A stretch of DNA of 60,055 nt from an uncultured Eubacterium sp. (GCA_910577295.1 CAJTLS010000006.1:1-60055), one strand, 5' to 3'. Shown: positions 1 through 8,739, counted from the first letter of the stretch. Numbers and translations: made by a program. Notes: generated by a model from the sequence alone, not told the origin.

Positions 1-145
1 TTCTAACATATACGAAACCTGCTTTTATTCTATTAAAAAACCAGTCCGAATAATAATTGGGGATGTCTGTTCTGCGGCTTACGCTTAATATCATTTTTTA
101 TCTGTCCCTTCCGGCGGTTTATCTGTAACCTTGATACAAAGAAAC

Positions 146-172
146 CCCTTGAAAGCACTGAACTTTCAAGGG
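146..172 (-). terminator. terminator of the rplM-rpsI unit
   Basis: A perfect 10-bp stem (146-155 with 163-172, CCCTTGAAAG arms) with a 7-nt loop lies just after the rpsI stop. On the minus strand it is followed by a short T-rich run. It fits an intrinsic terminator ending the ribosomal cluster. No gene can be supported between it and the window edge. Confidence 0.75.
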
Positions 173-201
173 ATTTACTAATCTGTTTGATTGTACTGCA
201 A

Positions 202-594
202 TTATCTCTTCGAGAACTGTGGTGCACGACGAGCCTTTTTCAAACCATACTTCTTACGCTCTTTCATTCTCGAATCACGGGTCAGATAACCCGCTTTCTT
301 AAGAATTGGTCTGAAATCAGCGTCTGCCTCATTCAGCGCACGTGCGATACCATGACGGATAGCGCCTGCCTGACCGGTAAATCCGCCGCCTTTTACTGTA
401 ATTTTAGCGTCGTATTTATCTGCGGTATTGGTCGCTTCCAATGGTTGACGTGCAATGATCTTCAGCGTATCAAGACCGAAGTATTCATCTATGTCTTTTT
501 TATTTACTGTAATTTTACCGGTACCTGGTGTAAGGTATACACGAGCGATACTGGATTTTCTTCTTCCTGTTCCATAAAATGTTGAACTAGCCAA
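202..594 (-). CDS. rpsI: 30S ribosomal protein S9
   Basis: Small-subunit protein of the 30S head. In this family the C-terminal tail reaches the P-site tRNA. The 130-residue product has the usual length, the N-terminal YGTGRRK block, the central GGGFTGQAGAIRHGIARAL core and the basic SKR end. It is the last gene of the cluster, 25 bp after rplM, and a terminator hairpin follows. It is presumably made from the rplM promoter near 1.2 kb. Confidence 0.98.
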   Translation of the reverse strand: MASSTFYGTGRRKSSIARVYLTPGTGKITVNKKDIDEYFGLDTLKIIARQPLEATNTADKYDAKITVKGGGFTGQAGAIRHGIARALNEADADFRPILKKAGYLTRDSRMKERKKYGLKKARRAPQFSKR

Positions 595-619
595 TGTTAT
601 CTCTCCTTTCTACACCTCA

Positions 620-1048
620 TTAAATATCTAATGCTTCCGGTTTCTGCGCTGCATGTTTGTGCTCAGGACCTGCATATACATGCAGTTTTGTAAGCATCTG
701 ACGTCCCAAAGGCCCCTTTGGAAGCATGCCCTTTACTGCGTGAGTAATAACAAATTCCGGTTTTTTATTCATCATCTCTTTTAATGTAGTCTCTTTCATA
801 CCGCCTACATATTCTGAATGGTGATAATAAATCTTCTGGTCTAATTTTTTACCTGTCACTTTAATTTTCTCAGCATTAACAACGATTACATAATCACCTG
901 TATCAATATGAGGTGTGTAGATAGGTTTGTTCTTTCCTCTTAAAACATTTGCAACCTCAGATGCAAGACGCCCCAAAGTTTTTCCTTCAGCGTCTACTAC
1001 ATACCATTTTCTTTCCACTGTGGATGGGCTTGCCATAAAACTTTTCAT
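620..1048 (-). CDS. rplM: 50S ribosomal protein L13
   Basis: Early-assembling large-subunit protein. The 142-residue product starts MKSFMASPSTVERKWYVVDA, typical of Firmicutes L13, and contains GRLAS and GMLPKGPLGR. An AGGAGG ribosome site precedes the ATG with normal spacing. Its own strong promoter (1186-1214) and a folded leader lie upstream, so rplM-rpsI need not depend on read-through from truA. The neighbouring esterase separates it from truA, which is unusual for this cluster. Confidence 0.98.
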   Translation of the reverse strand: MKSFMASPSTVERKWYVVDAEGKTLGRLASEVANVLRGKNKPIYTPHIDTGDYVIVVNAEKIKVTGKKLDQKIYYHHSEYVGGMKETTLKEMMNKKPEFVITHAVKGMLPKGPLGRQMLTKLHVYAGPEHKHAAQKPEALDI

Positions 1049-1054
1049 CCTTGG

Positions 1055-1180
1055 AATCCTCCTTATTTCGTTCTGCTGCTATTCTCCCTGTCCGTAGGAG
1101 TTAAAATCAGCATTTGTTTCCTTTTAATATGTTAAAATACCGTTACCGGGGCAATGGATCCAGTATTTTCACGTCATACT
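1055..1180 (-). promoter_or_regulatory. candidate L13-type leader RNA upstream of rplM
   Basis: Between the promoter and the rplM ribosome site, the minus-strand transcript can form two hairpins. The first is closed by AAAATAC/GTATTTT around a GC-rich loop. The second has TGCTG/CAGCA outside and CTCC/GGAG inside. Ribosomal leaders before rplM (L13 leaders) are known in Firmicutes, but identity with that family was judged only by position and shape. Confidence 0.45.
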
Positions 1181-1185
1181 AAAAT

Positions 1186-1214
1186 AGTATATAATATTCG
1201 TTCCCCACTGTCAA
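1186..1214 (-). promoter_or_regulatory. sigma-A promoter of rplM-rpsI
   Basis: The minus strand has TTGACA (1209-1214), a 17-bp spacer and TATACT (1186-1191). This is a near-consensus vegetative promoter about 140 bp before rplM. Confidence 0.85.
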
Positions 1215-1251
1215 GAAATTTCTTTCAATCCCTCTTCCGTGAAACAGGAAC

Positions 1252-2814
1252 TTACTTAAACGCATGTTTCATAAAAGCGTACAGCGCACGGTCCCAACAT
1301 CTGTCATCATGACCCGTACTCTTTACTTCGAAGAACATACTGTTCATACCAAGCGAATCGCAATTATTAACAAATCTTCTTCCGCTATCATCCATCATAT
1401 GGTCGTACTGACCGGTAATAAAGAAACAAAGCTTAATCTCTTTGTTAATTCGTTCTGCATCCTCTTTCGTTGTCACAATCGTCTGTTTAGTAGAAGCGAA
1501 AGGCCCTGCTGAGAAAAAGCCCATATGATGGAACAAATCCGGATGCTTCAAACCAATCTCTATCGCTTCTCCACATCCCATGGACAAGCCGCATACACCG
1601 GTATGGTCAGCTCCCTTTTCAATCGGATAATTGTTTTGCATATAAGGTAATAAATCATAAATCACTTCATACTCAAATAAGTAACAATCACTCCACGAAT
1701 TTTGTATAATTGGGTCTGGCACCGTATTCGGGTACTCTTTGTTCTTATCATATTTAATATTGCCATTCGGGAATACGACAATCGCATCTGACAATTCCTT
1801 CTCGGCATACAGGGTATCGAAAATATACTGTGCGTGACATCCGCCCTGACCCAATGGTCTTCCTAACGTCCAGAAACTTTCATCCTGTCCGCCGCCATGT
1901 AAGCAGAACAATAAGTTGTATTTCTTATTTTCCGGGTCATAATTTGGTGGGAAATAAATTTTAGCATGTCCCTGTCCGCTCTCGCGATATTGTGACGGAT
2001 AATTGAACTCTTTCACTTCACCGTGAGCGATGTCCTCGTTGTATTCATTGAACCCATCTCGTGGAACAAAATTATCCGTTACGCATAATTTGTAAGACTC
2101 TTTCTTCGTTTCATCTGCCTTTGACGTCAGTACAAGCAAACATTTACCGATATGATTTGATTTAATTACACCATTTGCATCTACCGATGCCACATAATCA
2201 TTTGTCGTAGAAATGTTATAATCCTCAATTTTGCCTTCTGCCGGCGTCACTTTTGTCTTAGCATCTAATTTTTCACCAAGATCAATCTCAAAATCTGCTT
2301 TGTACTCAATCTTCACCGGTGGCGGCGTTGGCGTAGATGGCTTTCTCGTCGGACGCGGCGTTTTTGTCGGCTCCGGTGTAGCAGTTGGGTCATTCGTTGG
2401 CGGCGGAGTCGGGGACTGCTTTGTAGTGTTATCCGGCGTTGCATTCGGAGTTTTCTTTTCTTTACCTTTCACCGTCACTTTACAAGTTGCCTTTTTCTTT
2501 ATGCCTTTGTATTTTGCCGTTACTGTAATAGTTGCCTTTCCAACTTTTTTTGCCTTGATTTTTCCCTTGCTATTCACTGATACGATTTTTGGCTTAGACG
2601 ATTTCCACGTAAGTTTTGCCTTTGCCGGTGTCTTTTTCGCTTTCAGTTTATAAGTCTTCCCTTTCTTCAATGTAAGCTTCTTTTTCAATGTCACCTTAAC
2701 TTTTTTGGCTGCTAATGATTGCTGGACATCGTTCTGCGCATGACTTCCCAACACACCTATGGAAAGAACTACCAAAAGCAGCTTCGCTACAATTCTCCTG
2801 ATTTTGTTATTCAT
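1252..2814 (-). CDS. secreted Big2-domain esterase (CE1/esterase D type)
   Basis: Predicted secreted alpha/beta-hydrolase of 520 residues. The ATG at 2814 is chosen because GGAATGGAGG lies just upstream. From the N-terminus: a signal peptide (LLLVVLSIGVLG), a Lys-rich bacterial Ig-like Big2 domain (about 35-115), a Thr/Pro linker (about 120-165), a second Ig-like segment, and a catalytic domain from about 270. HGGG forms the oxyanion region, GLSMG holds the nucleophile (about Ser411), and TGHDD carries the probable catalytic His (about 502). This resembles feruloyl/acetyl-xylan esterases of CE1. The substrate is unknown but is probably plant polysaccharide outside the cell. The gene sits between truA and rplM, which normally adjoin, and has a terminator hairpin before it. 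Confidence 0.82.
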   Translation of the reverse strand: MNNKIRRIVAKLLLVVLSIGVLGSHAQNDVQQSLAAKKVKVTLKKKLTLKKGKTYKLKAKKTPAKAKLTWKSSKPKIVSVNSKGKIKAKKVGKATITVTAKYKGIKKKATCKVTVKGKEKKTPNATPDNTTKQSPTPPPTNDPTATPEPTKTPRPTRKPSTPTPPPVKIEYKADFEIDLGEKLDAKTKVTPAEGKIEDYNISTTNDYVASVDANGVIKSNHIGKCLLVLTSKADETKKESYKLCVTDNFVPRDGFNEYNEDIAHGEVKEFNYPSQYRESGQGHAKIYFPPNYDPENKKYNLLFCLHGGGQDESFWTLGRPLGQGGCHAQYIFDTLYAEKELSDAIVVFPNGNIKYDKNKEYPNTVPDPIIQNSWSDCYLFEYEVIYDLLPYMQNNYPIEKGADHTGVCGLSMGCGEAIEIGLKHPDLFHHMGFFSAGPFASTKQTIVTTKEDAERINKEIKLCFFITGQYDHMMDDSGRRFVNNCDSLGMNSMFFEVKSTGHDDRCWDRALYAFMKHAFK

Positions 2815-2942
2815 CTTAATCCTCCATTCCGGAACGTATGCGACGAGGCGAGGAGAAATTCGCAAAAGCGTATTTCTCCTCTGCCATCAAGGCTTATTTG
2901 TGACGCCCCGGCACAAATAGCCATAGCGAATAAGTTCGCTTT

Positions 2943-2974
2943 GTAAAAAATAAGCTATCAGGCTTATTTTTTAC
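2943..2974 (-). terminator. hairpin after truA
   Basis: A perfect 13-bp stem (GTAAAAAATAAGC at 2943-2955 with 2962-2974) has a 6-nt loop and a T-rich arm. It can act as a terminator on either strand and sits downstream of truA. A closely related hairpin occurs at 4717-4748, and both are followed by a GGAATGGAG ribosome site. Confidence 0.6.
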
Positions 2975-3068
2975 ACTATTCCCTTTCATTATAATTCGGT
3001 GTCATAAATGACTTTTATAACACGGTTATTTTTATTTTAGCCATATTTGTTTCATATGTCAACATTCG

Positions 3069-3860
3069 TTAGAAATCGTTGTCTTTTTCTATGTTTTTCT
3101 CACAATCGCAATGCCGGATTTCTGCCAACATCAACCCCTGCGGCGGCGCCGTCGGCCCCGCCTGCTGTCGTTCTCCGGTGGCAAGCGCCTCCTGTACACT
3201 CTCTACTGTCCGCCGCCCCATTCCTATCTCCAATAATGTGCCGACGATAATACGCACCATATTATACAAAAAACCGTTGCCGCGCACGCGGAAGCGCAAC
3301 ACATGGCCGGTGCAAAAAGACAGCGGCGTTTCCTGTATAGATATTTCATATACCGTTCGCACCTTACTTTTCACCTGACTGCCGGCAGAGCAAAAAGCAG
3401 AAAAATCATGCTCCCCTTCTAATAGTTCCGCCGCCGCTTTCATACTCTCAATATTCAGAGGCCGGTAAACATGATACGAGTACAACCTCCATGCGGGCAG
3501 CGCAATCTCGCAGTTCAAAACCGTATATTCATATGTTTTCACCGTCTTTTCATATCGGGGATGATAGTCAGACGTTACTTCATCCGAATATCGGACACGG
3601 ATGTCTTCCGGCAAATAGTGATTCAGGGCAATGGCGAATTTGTCTTCTGGAATTTTACTGTCCGTATCAAAAACTGCGATATTCCCCATCGCATGTACGC
3701 CTGCGTCCGTACGGCTTGCGCCGATTAAGGGAACTTCTTCTCCCAGAAGATTGTGCAGTGCCCCCACCAGTTCACTCTCTATAGTTGTTGCGTTCTTTTG
3801 CATTTGCCAGCCGGAATAATTGGTTCCGTCGTATGCCACAACAAGACGTATTCTTCTCAT
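3069..3860 (-). CDS. truA: tRNA pseudouridine(38-40) synthase
   Basis: Makes pseudouridine at positions 38-40 of the tRNA anticodon arm. The 263-residue product has the TruA start (RIRLVVAYDGTNYSGWQ), the catalytic Asp in SRTDAGVHA, and the later FLYNMVRIIVGTL segment. GGAGGGG lies directly before the ATG. It follows ecfT by 11 bp, the usual ecfT-truA coupling in Firmicutes. The C-terminal 15 residues are acidic/basic and unconserved. Confidence 0.96.
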   Translation of the reverse strand: MRRIRLVVAYDGTNYSGWQMQKNATTIESELVGALHNLLGEEVPLIGASRTDAGVHAMGNIAVFDTDSKIPEDKFAIALNHYLPEDIRVRYSDEVTSDYHPRYEKTVKTYEYTVLNCEIALPAWRLYSYHVYRPLNIESMKAAAELLEGEHDFSAFCSAGSQVKSKVRTVYEISIQETPLSFCTGHVLRFRVRGNGFLYNMVRIIVGTLLEIGMGRRTVESVQEALATGERQQAGPTAPPQGLMLAEIRHCDCEKNIEKDNDF

Positions 3861-3871
3861 CGCCCCTCCTC

Positions 3872-4678
3872 CTATATTGGTACAAAACGATTGACGGCAA
3901 TAATCGCCAACAGATACAGAACAAGAATACCATAAGCGGAAATATCAATTGCATGGTAACGAAGAGGCTTCATTTTCGTTCGCCCCTCGCCTCCCCGATA
4001 ACATCTTGCCTCCATGGCATTCGCCAATTCATACGCACGGCGCAGCGCGGAAACTAACAAGGGTACCAGAATGGATATCATTGCACGCATTCGCTGCCAG
4101 ATTTTCCCCTCTTCAAAATCTGCTCCTCGCGCGCTTTGCGCGTTAATTATACGATTGGCCTCCTCCAGAAGAATGGGAATAAAACGCAGCGCCAACGACA
4201 TCATCATGGCAAATTCATGCACCGGCACTTTTATCCTGTTTAACGGCTTCATTAAATTCTCAAGGGCATCTGTCAACTGATTCGGAGTCGTCGTATAAGT
4301 CAACATAGACGAACCGATAACAAGATAAATAAGCCGCATTGACATGAACAGAGTCTTTTGTATACCCTGCCATGTAATACTGATAAATTTCCACTGGAAA
4401 GCAATATCGCCGTGCGTTCCAAATAAATTAAACAACGCCGTAAAAACTAATAGAAACAAAATCGGTTTCATGCCTCGAAGCACATATTTCAACGGCACTT
4501 TGGAGAGAAAAATAATGGTTGTAAGAAAGATCGTCACAACTGCATATCCGCAAAACTTTTGAAAAATAAAAAGGGAAATAAGGTAGAGAAAAACCCCTAC
4601 CACCTTTACCCTTGAATCCAACCGATGTATCGGGGATTCTACCGGATAAAATTGTCCTATTGTCATATCTCGCAGCAT
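3872..4678 (-). CDS. ecfT: ECF transporter transmembrane subunit EcfT
   Basis: Membrane scaffold of group II energy-coupling factor transporters. It pairs with two EcfA ATPases and exchangeable vitamin-binding S components. The 268-residue product shows several hydrophobic helices and the two coupling-helix signatures of the family near the C-terminus (ARGADFEEG and AMEARCYRGG, of the ARG type). The start at 4678 follows GGAATGGAGATTACT. A longer in-frame reading exists but its start has no ribosome site. It lies between ecfA2 and truA. Confidence 0.93.
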   Translation of the reverse strand: MLRDMTIGQFYPVESPIHRLDSRVKVVGVFLYLISLFIFQKFCGYAVVTIFLTTIIFLSKVPLKYVLRGMKPILFLLVFTALFNLFGTHGDIAFQWKFISITWQGIQKTLFMSMRLIYLVIGSSMLTYTTTPNQLTDALENLMKPLNRIKVPVHEFAMMMSLALRFIPILLEEANRIINAQSARGADFEEGKIWQRMRAMISILVPLLVSALRRAYELANAMEARCYRGGEGRTKMKPLRYHAIDISAYGILVLYLLAIIAVNRFVPI

Positions 4679-4716
4679 AGTAATCTCCATTCCGAAGCGC
4701 AACGGAGGAAAGACGA

Positions 4717-4748
4717 GCAAAAAATAAGCTATCGAGCCTATTTTTCGC
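4717..4748 (-). repeat. imperfect hairpin between ecfA2 and ecfT, related to 2943-2974
   Basis: The minus strand reads an AAAAATA/TATTTTT-type stem with a central TCGATAGC-like loop, nearly the same as the hairpin after truA. In both places a CG-rich stretch and then CGGAATGGAG, which supplies the SD of the next gene, follow. It may attenuate ecfT expression. Confidence 0.5.
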
Positions 4749-4762
4749 ACTATCTCCTCTGT

Positions 4763-5611
4763 TTAACGCCTTCTTAACGTCATAATGGTTTCCACCGCAT
4801 CGGCAACGGTAATGGCATAATGCGGTAAATCAATGCCCCGATTCGCCAGTCCCTCCATCACATATGTTATTTGCGGCGCGGAAAGCCCGATTTTTTCTAA
4901 CTCTCTGTAATGGGAAAACACTTCCTCCGGTGTTCCGTCATGCCGTACGCTTCCCTCATGCATCACAATAAGACGCTTTACATATTCAGCCACGTCTTCC
5001 ATACTATGCGACACAAGCAGAATCGTGATGTTACGCTCTCTGTGAAGCCTGTCAAGCAGGTTCAGTATCTCATCACGCCCCCGTGGATCTAAACCCGCAG
5101 TCGGCTCATCTAATATCAATACCTCTGGTTTCATTGCCAAAACGCCCGCTATCGCTACACGCCGCTTTTGTCCGCCGGATAGTTCCCATGGGGAGCAATC
5201 CAATAAATCCTCCGGGATACCAACCTGTTTCAACGCCTCAAAGGCGTGCAAATCGACATCCAACGGAGCCAGCCCCATATTTTTCGGTCCAAATTTTACA
5301 TCTTCTATCACTGTACTCTCAAACAACTGCTGTTCTGGATATTGAAAAACCAACCCGACTTTACTCCTTAACTTCTTCAATGAGTAATCGCGGTCATAAA
5401 TATCTTCACCATGAAAATAAATACTCCCCGACGTCGGTTTCAATAAACCATTCAAATGCTGAATTAACGTTGATTTACCGGAACCAGTATGTCCAATGAG
5501 ACCAATGAACTCCCCCTGTTCTATTTTCAGGTTAATGTCATGCAGCGCCTTTTTTTCATAGGCGGTACCTTCGCTGTAAGTGTAACTTAACTGATGAATG
5601 ATAATAGCCAA
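4763..5611 (-). CDS. ecfA2: ECF transporter ATPase EcfA2
   Basis: ATP-binding subunit that powers vitamin or metal uptake with EcfA1 and EcfT. The 282 residues hold Walker A (GHTGSGKST), a Q-loop (FQYPEQQLF), the ABC signature LSGGQKRR, Walker B (VLILDEPTAGLD) and the switch His in LLVSHS. The C-terminal tail is typical of EcfA proteins. It lies 11 bp after ecfA1. Confidence 0.95.
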   Translation of the reverse strand: MAIIIHQLSYTYSEGTAYEKKALHDINLKIEQGEFIGLIGHTGSGKSTLIQHLNGLLKPTSGSIYFHGEDIYDRDYSLKKLRSKVGLVFQYPEQQLFESTVIEDVKFGPKNMGLAPLDVDLHAFEALKQVGIPEDLLDCSPWELSGGQKRRVAIAGVLAMKPEVLILDEPTAGLDPRGRDEILNLLDRLHRERNITILLVSHSMEDVAEYVKRLIVMHEGSVRHDGTPEEVFSHYRELEKIGLSAPQITYVMEGLANRGIDLPHYAITVADAVETIMTLRRR

Positions 5612-5622
5612 TGTCCTGCCTC

Positions 5623-6474
5623 CTATTTTCCTAACGCATACGCAACTGCATCAACCAATTCTTCTACTGTTATTATGTCCTCAGGGATTGGCAGCCCCCG
5701 TTTCCTTAACTCATGTGCGAGCAGCGTAACCTGCGGCACGTCAAGACGATATTGCTGTAACAGCTCCACTTGGGAAAATATCTGTTTCGGCGTACCCTCT
5801 AACACAATTTCCCCTTTGTTCATAACGATAACAGAATCTGCCTCTACTACCTCGTCCATATAATGTGTAACCCATATAACGGTAATCTTTTCCTTTTCGT
5901 TTAATTCCCTGACCGCCTGCAGCACATCCCTGCGGCCTGTCGGGTCGAGCATGGCGGTAGCTTCGTCAAGCACAATACACTTCGGATGCATTGCCAGTAT
6001 TCCCGCAATCGCTACCCTCTGTTTCTGACCGCCGGACAGATTATTCGGTGATTCCTTTCTCGCAATGAGCATCCCCACTTTTTCCAGAGCATCCTCGACA
6101 CGCTCCCAAATTTCCTTTGTCGGAACGCCGATATTTTCAGGGCCAAACCCTACATCCTCTTCTACCACATTGTGTACAATCTGATTATCTGGATTTTGAA
6201 ATACCATTCCCACCCGTTGACGAATCTTCCACTTCATATCTTCCTCAGACGTGTCCATATGTTCGACATAGACGGTTCCCTCTTCCGGCACCAATAAAGC
6301 GTTGATATGTTTTGCCAGAGTGGATTTACCAGAACCGTTATGTCCGAGGATGGCGACAAAATCTCCTGCTTTTACCTCGAAAGAAACATCTTTCAATGCT
6401 GTTTCCAGCGCAATCACTTCTTTTTTTTCATCCCGCCGTATATAATCAAATCGGATATGCCTTGCCTCAATCAT
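5623..6474 (-). CDS. ecfA1: ECF transporter ATPase EcfA1
   Basis: Second ATPase of the energy-coupling module. The 283 residues contain GHNGSGKST (Walker A), FQNPDNQIV (Q-loop), LSGGQKQR (signature), IVLDEATAMLD (Walker B, with Glu) and WVTHYMDE (switch His). The start follows a GAATGGAG ribosome site. It is the first gene after rplQ, about 100 bp away, with a terminator-like hairpin in the gap. S components are expected elsewhere in the genome. Confidence 0.95.
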   Translation of the reverse strand: MIEARHIRFDYIRRDEKKEVIALETALKDVSFEVKAGDFVAILGHNGSGKSTLAKHINALLVPEEGTVYVEHMDTSEEDMKWKIRQRVGMVFQNPDNQIVHNVVEEDVGFGPENIGVPTKEIWERVEDALEKVGMLIARKESPNNLSGGQKQRVAIAGILAMHPKCIVLDEATAMLDPTGRRDVLQAVRELNEKEKITVIWVTHYMDEVVEADSVIVMNKGEIVLEGTPKQIFSQVELLQQYRLDVPQVTLLAHELRKRGLPIPEDIITVEELVDAVAYALGK

Positions 6475-6528
6475 AAATTACTCCATTCTGAACCCGTCCA
6501 AACACTGTCTTTTTATCTCTCCGAATGC

Positions 6529-6559
6529 AAAAAGGGACTGCCAGACTGACAATCCCCTT
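6529..6559 (-). terminator. terminator-like hairpin after rplQ
   Basis: The minus strand has an AAGGG...CCCTT stem extended by further pairs, ending in TTTTT. It lies 13 bp after the rplQ stop and probably reduces ribosomal-operon transcription into the ecf genes. Confidence 0.6.
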
Positions 6560-6571
6560 GAACACAATTCT

Positions 6572-7108
6572 TTATACCAACTCAATAACAACTTCCATCG
6601 CTGCATCGCCTTTGCGCGGCCCAATCTTAATGATGCGGGTATATCCGCCATTGCGGTCTGCATACTTTGGAGCAATCTCATCAAAGAGGAGATTGGTAAT
6701 ATCAACTTCTTTTGTTCCTTTTTTTCTACCTGCTGTCTCTGCAGGAACTTCTTTTACCGTGTAGAGCATTTTCTTCATCTGACGTCTCGCATGAAGACGG
6801 GATGGATTATCCTTTTTGATTTCCTTATCTACCGTATCATAAACGGTAACCCGTTTTCCATCGACAACTTCTTTTACTCTCTTACCATCTTTATCTTTCT
6901 GCGCTACTTTTGCCTGAACCGTAACCGTCTCATAATTATCCTTTTCCTTAACGGCCAAAGCAATCATATGCTCAGCAATCTTACGAATTTCTTTTGCTTT
7001 CGCTTCTGTTGTAACAATCTTACCATGATACAACAAGCTGGTTACCTGATTTCTCAGCAAAGCTTTTCTCTGGCTGGAAGTTCTTCCAAGTTTTCTATAG
7101 CCTGCCAT
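6572..7108 (-). CDS. rplQ: 50S ribosomal protein L17, extended form
   Basis: Large-subunit protein near the exit tunnel. The start (MAGYRKLGRTSSQRKALLRNQ) and the end (GGYTRIIKIGPRKGDAAMEVV) are canonical. At 178 residues it is about 60 longer than the usual 112-120. The extra length is a Lys/Asp/Val-rich insertion at about 60-115. Long L17 forms occur in Clostridia. It follows rpoA, as in other bacteria. Confidence 0.96.
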   Translation of the reverse strand: MAGYRKLGRTSSQRKALLRNQVTSLLYHGKIVTTEAKAKEIRKIAEHMIALAVKEKDNYETVTVQAKVAQKDKDGKRVKEVVDGKRVTVYDTVDKEIKKDNPSRLHARRQMKKMLYTVKEVPAETAGRKKGTKEVDITNLLFDEIAPKYADRNGGYTRIIKIGPRKGDAAMEVVIELV

Positions 7109-7132
7109 GATATTTCCTCCTTGTTATTACAA

Positions 7133-8098
7133 TTATTCCGTTTCACCATTGCTAAGAGACAATCCCAGTTCTTTTAATTTAGCGTGTACTTCCTCAAGGG
7201 ACTTACGACCCAAATTACGAACTTTCATCATCTCCTCTTCGGTTTTGTTTGTCAACTCTTCTACTGTATTAATGCCGGCTCTCTTCAAACAGTTATAGGA
7301 ACGAACCGACAACTCTAATTCATCAATGTTCATATCCATAACTTTCTGGGAATCATCCTCTTCTTTCTCGACAATAACTTCCGCCATTCTTGCTTTCTCT
7401 GAAAGGTCAATAAAAGAATTCAGATGTTCACTCAATACTTTAGCAGCCAAACTGATTGCCTCATCCGGCTCCAATGTACCGTTCGTAAATACATCCAGTG
7501 TCAATTTATCAAAGTCAGTAATCTGACCAACTCGAGTATTCTCAACTTTAATATTTACTCTCTCAATTGGTGTATAAATGGAATCAATAGCAATTACGTC
7601 AATTGCCATATCGTCTCTCTTATTACGGTCCGAGCTCACATAACCACGGCCATTACTTACTGTCATCTCAATGTAAAGTTTACAGTCAGCGCCACCATTC
7701 AGTGTAGCTATCACCTGCTCCGTATTGATAATCTCCAAATCCGAATCACATTTGATATCCGCTGCTGTCACTACGCCCTCTCCTGTTGCGTCAATGTACA
7801 TCATTTTCAGAGCGCTCAAATCCTCGCACGTATTCTTAATCGCAAGATTTTTAATGTTCATAACAATTTCCGTTACGTCTTCTTTTACTCCTGGGATTGA
7901 GCTGAACTCGTGTACAACTCCGTCAATCTTAATCTGGCTAACTGCCGAGCCTGGTAAGGATGAAAGCATAATCCTTCTCAAAGAATTACCCAAAGTAGTT
8001 CCGTATCCTCTTTCAAGTGGTTCTACTACAAAACGTCCATATTTCTTATCTTCCGAAATTTCAGCAATTTCAATTCTTGGTTTTTCAAATTCAAACAC
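7133..8098 (-). CDS. rpoA: RNA polymerase alpha subunit
   Basis: Assembly platform of RNA polymerase. The N-terminal domain (about 1-230) dimerises and binds beta and beta'. The C-terminal domain (about 250-315) contacts promoter UP elements and activators. The 321-residue sequence has TLGNSLRRIMLSSLPG and the C-terminal LSVRSYNCLKRAGINTVEEL helix-hairpin-helix region. It sits between rpsD and rplQ, the conserved alpha-operon order. Confidence 0.98.
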   Translation of the reverse strand: MFEFEKPRIEIAEISEDKKYGRFVVEPLERGYGTTLGNSLRRIMLSSLPGSAVSQIKIDGVVHEFSSIPGVKEDVTEIVMNIKNLAIKNTCEDLSALKMMYIDATGEGVVTAADIKCDSDLEIINTEQVIATLNGGADCKLYIEMTVSNGRGYVSSDRNKRDDMAIDVIAIDSIYTPIERVNIKVENTRVGQITDFDKLTLDVFTNGTLEPDEAISLAAKVLSEHLNSFIDLSEKARMAEVIVEKEEDDSQKVMDMNIDELELSVRSYNCLKRAGINTVEELTNKTEEEMMKVRNLGRKSLEEVHAKLKELGLSLSNGETE

Positions 8099-8127
8099 TA
8101 CTGGACCCTCCTTTTGGGTTTACTTAA

Positions 8128-8721
8128 TTACTTAGAGTACAACTCGACAATAAGCACATCATTCACTGGCACATCAATCTCTGCTCTGGTAGGAATAGCC
8201 GTTACCGTTCCGGAAAGATTTTCATGGTCTGCCTCTAACCAAGCAGGAACCAATCTTGCTCCAGTTACTTCAAGGATATCTTTATATCTCTGAGCTCCTT
8301 TAAATTTCTCTTTTATTTCAATCACATCTCCAGCTTTCACCTGATAAGACGGGATGTTTACGCATTTACCATTTACAAGTACATGCTTGTGGTCAACAAT
8401 CTGACGAGCTTCTTTTCTTGTTCTGCCATAACCAAGGCGGAACATAACATTGTCCAGTCTCAACTCAAGAAGAATCATCAAATTATCACCGGTTGTACCA
8501 TATTTTAACTTCTGTGCTTTAGCAAAATAATTGCGGAAAGGCTTCTCCAACACACCATAGATAAATTTAGCCTTCTGCTTTTCTCTCAACTGACTTCCAT
8601 ATTCACTCAATTTCTTTCCCGTTCTGGCATTTCTTTTAGACTTCTTGTCAATCCCCAAATATACCGGGTCCAAATCAAGAGACCTACATCTTTTCAAAAC
8701 AGGTGTCATATCTCTAGCCAT
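8128..8721 (-). CDS. rpsD: 30S ribosomal protein S4, zinc-free form
   Basis: Primary 16S rRNA-binding protein that nucleates 30S assembly. The 197 residues include the S4 RNA-binding domain (LDNVMFRLGYGRTRKEARQIVDHKHVLVNG). The N-terminus (MARDMTPVLKRCRSLDLDP) lacks the four-cysteine zinc site of the other S4 type, although S14 and L36 here keep theirs. S4 represses its own operon in many bacteria. Here rpsD is third after rpsM, so the long rpsM leader is a candidate site. Confidence 0.97.
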   Translation of the reverse strand: MARDMTPVLKRCRSLDLDPVYLGIDKKSKRNARTGKKLSEYGSQLREKQKAKFIYGVLEKPFRNYFAKAQKLKYGTTGDNLMILLELRLDNVMFRLGYGRTRKEARQIVDHKHVLVNGKCVNIPSYQVKAGDVIEIKEKFKGAQRYKDILEVTGARLVPAWLEADHENLSGTVTAIPTRAEIDVPVNDVLIVELYSK

Positions 8722-8739
8722 TTCATAATCCTCCTTAAA

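Noticed and set aside
33..227. 64-codon frame overlapping the rpsI end
   Set aside because: It crosses the rpsI terminator hairpin, has no ribosome site and a composition unlike the real genes.
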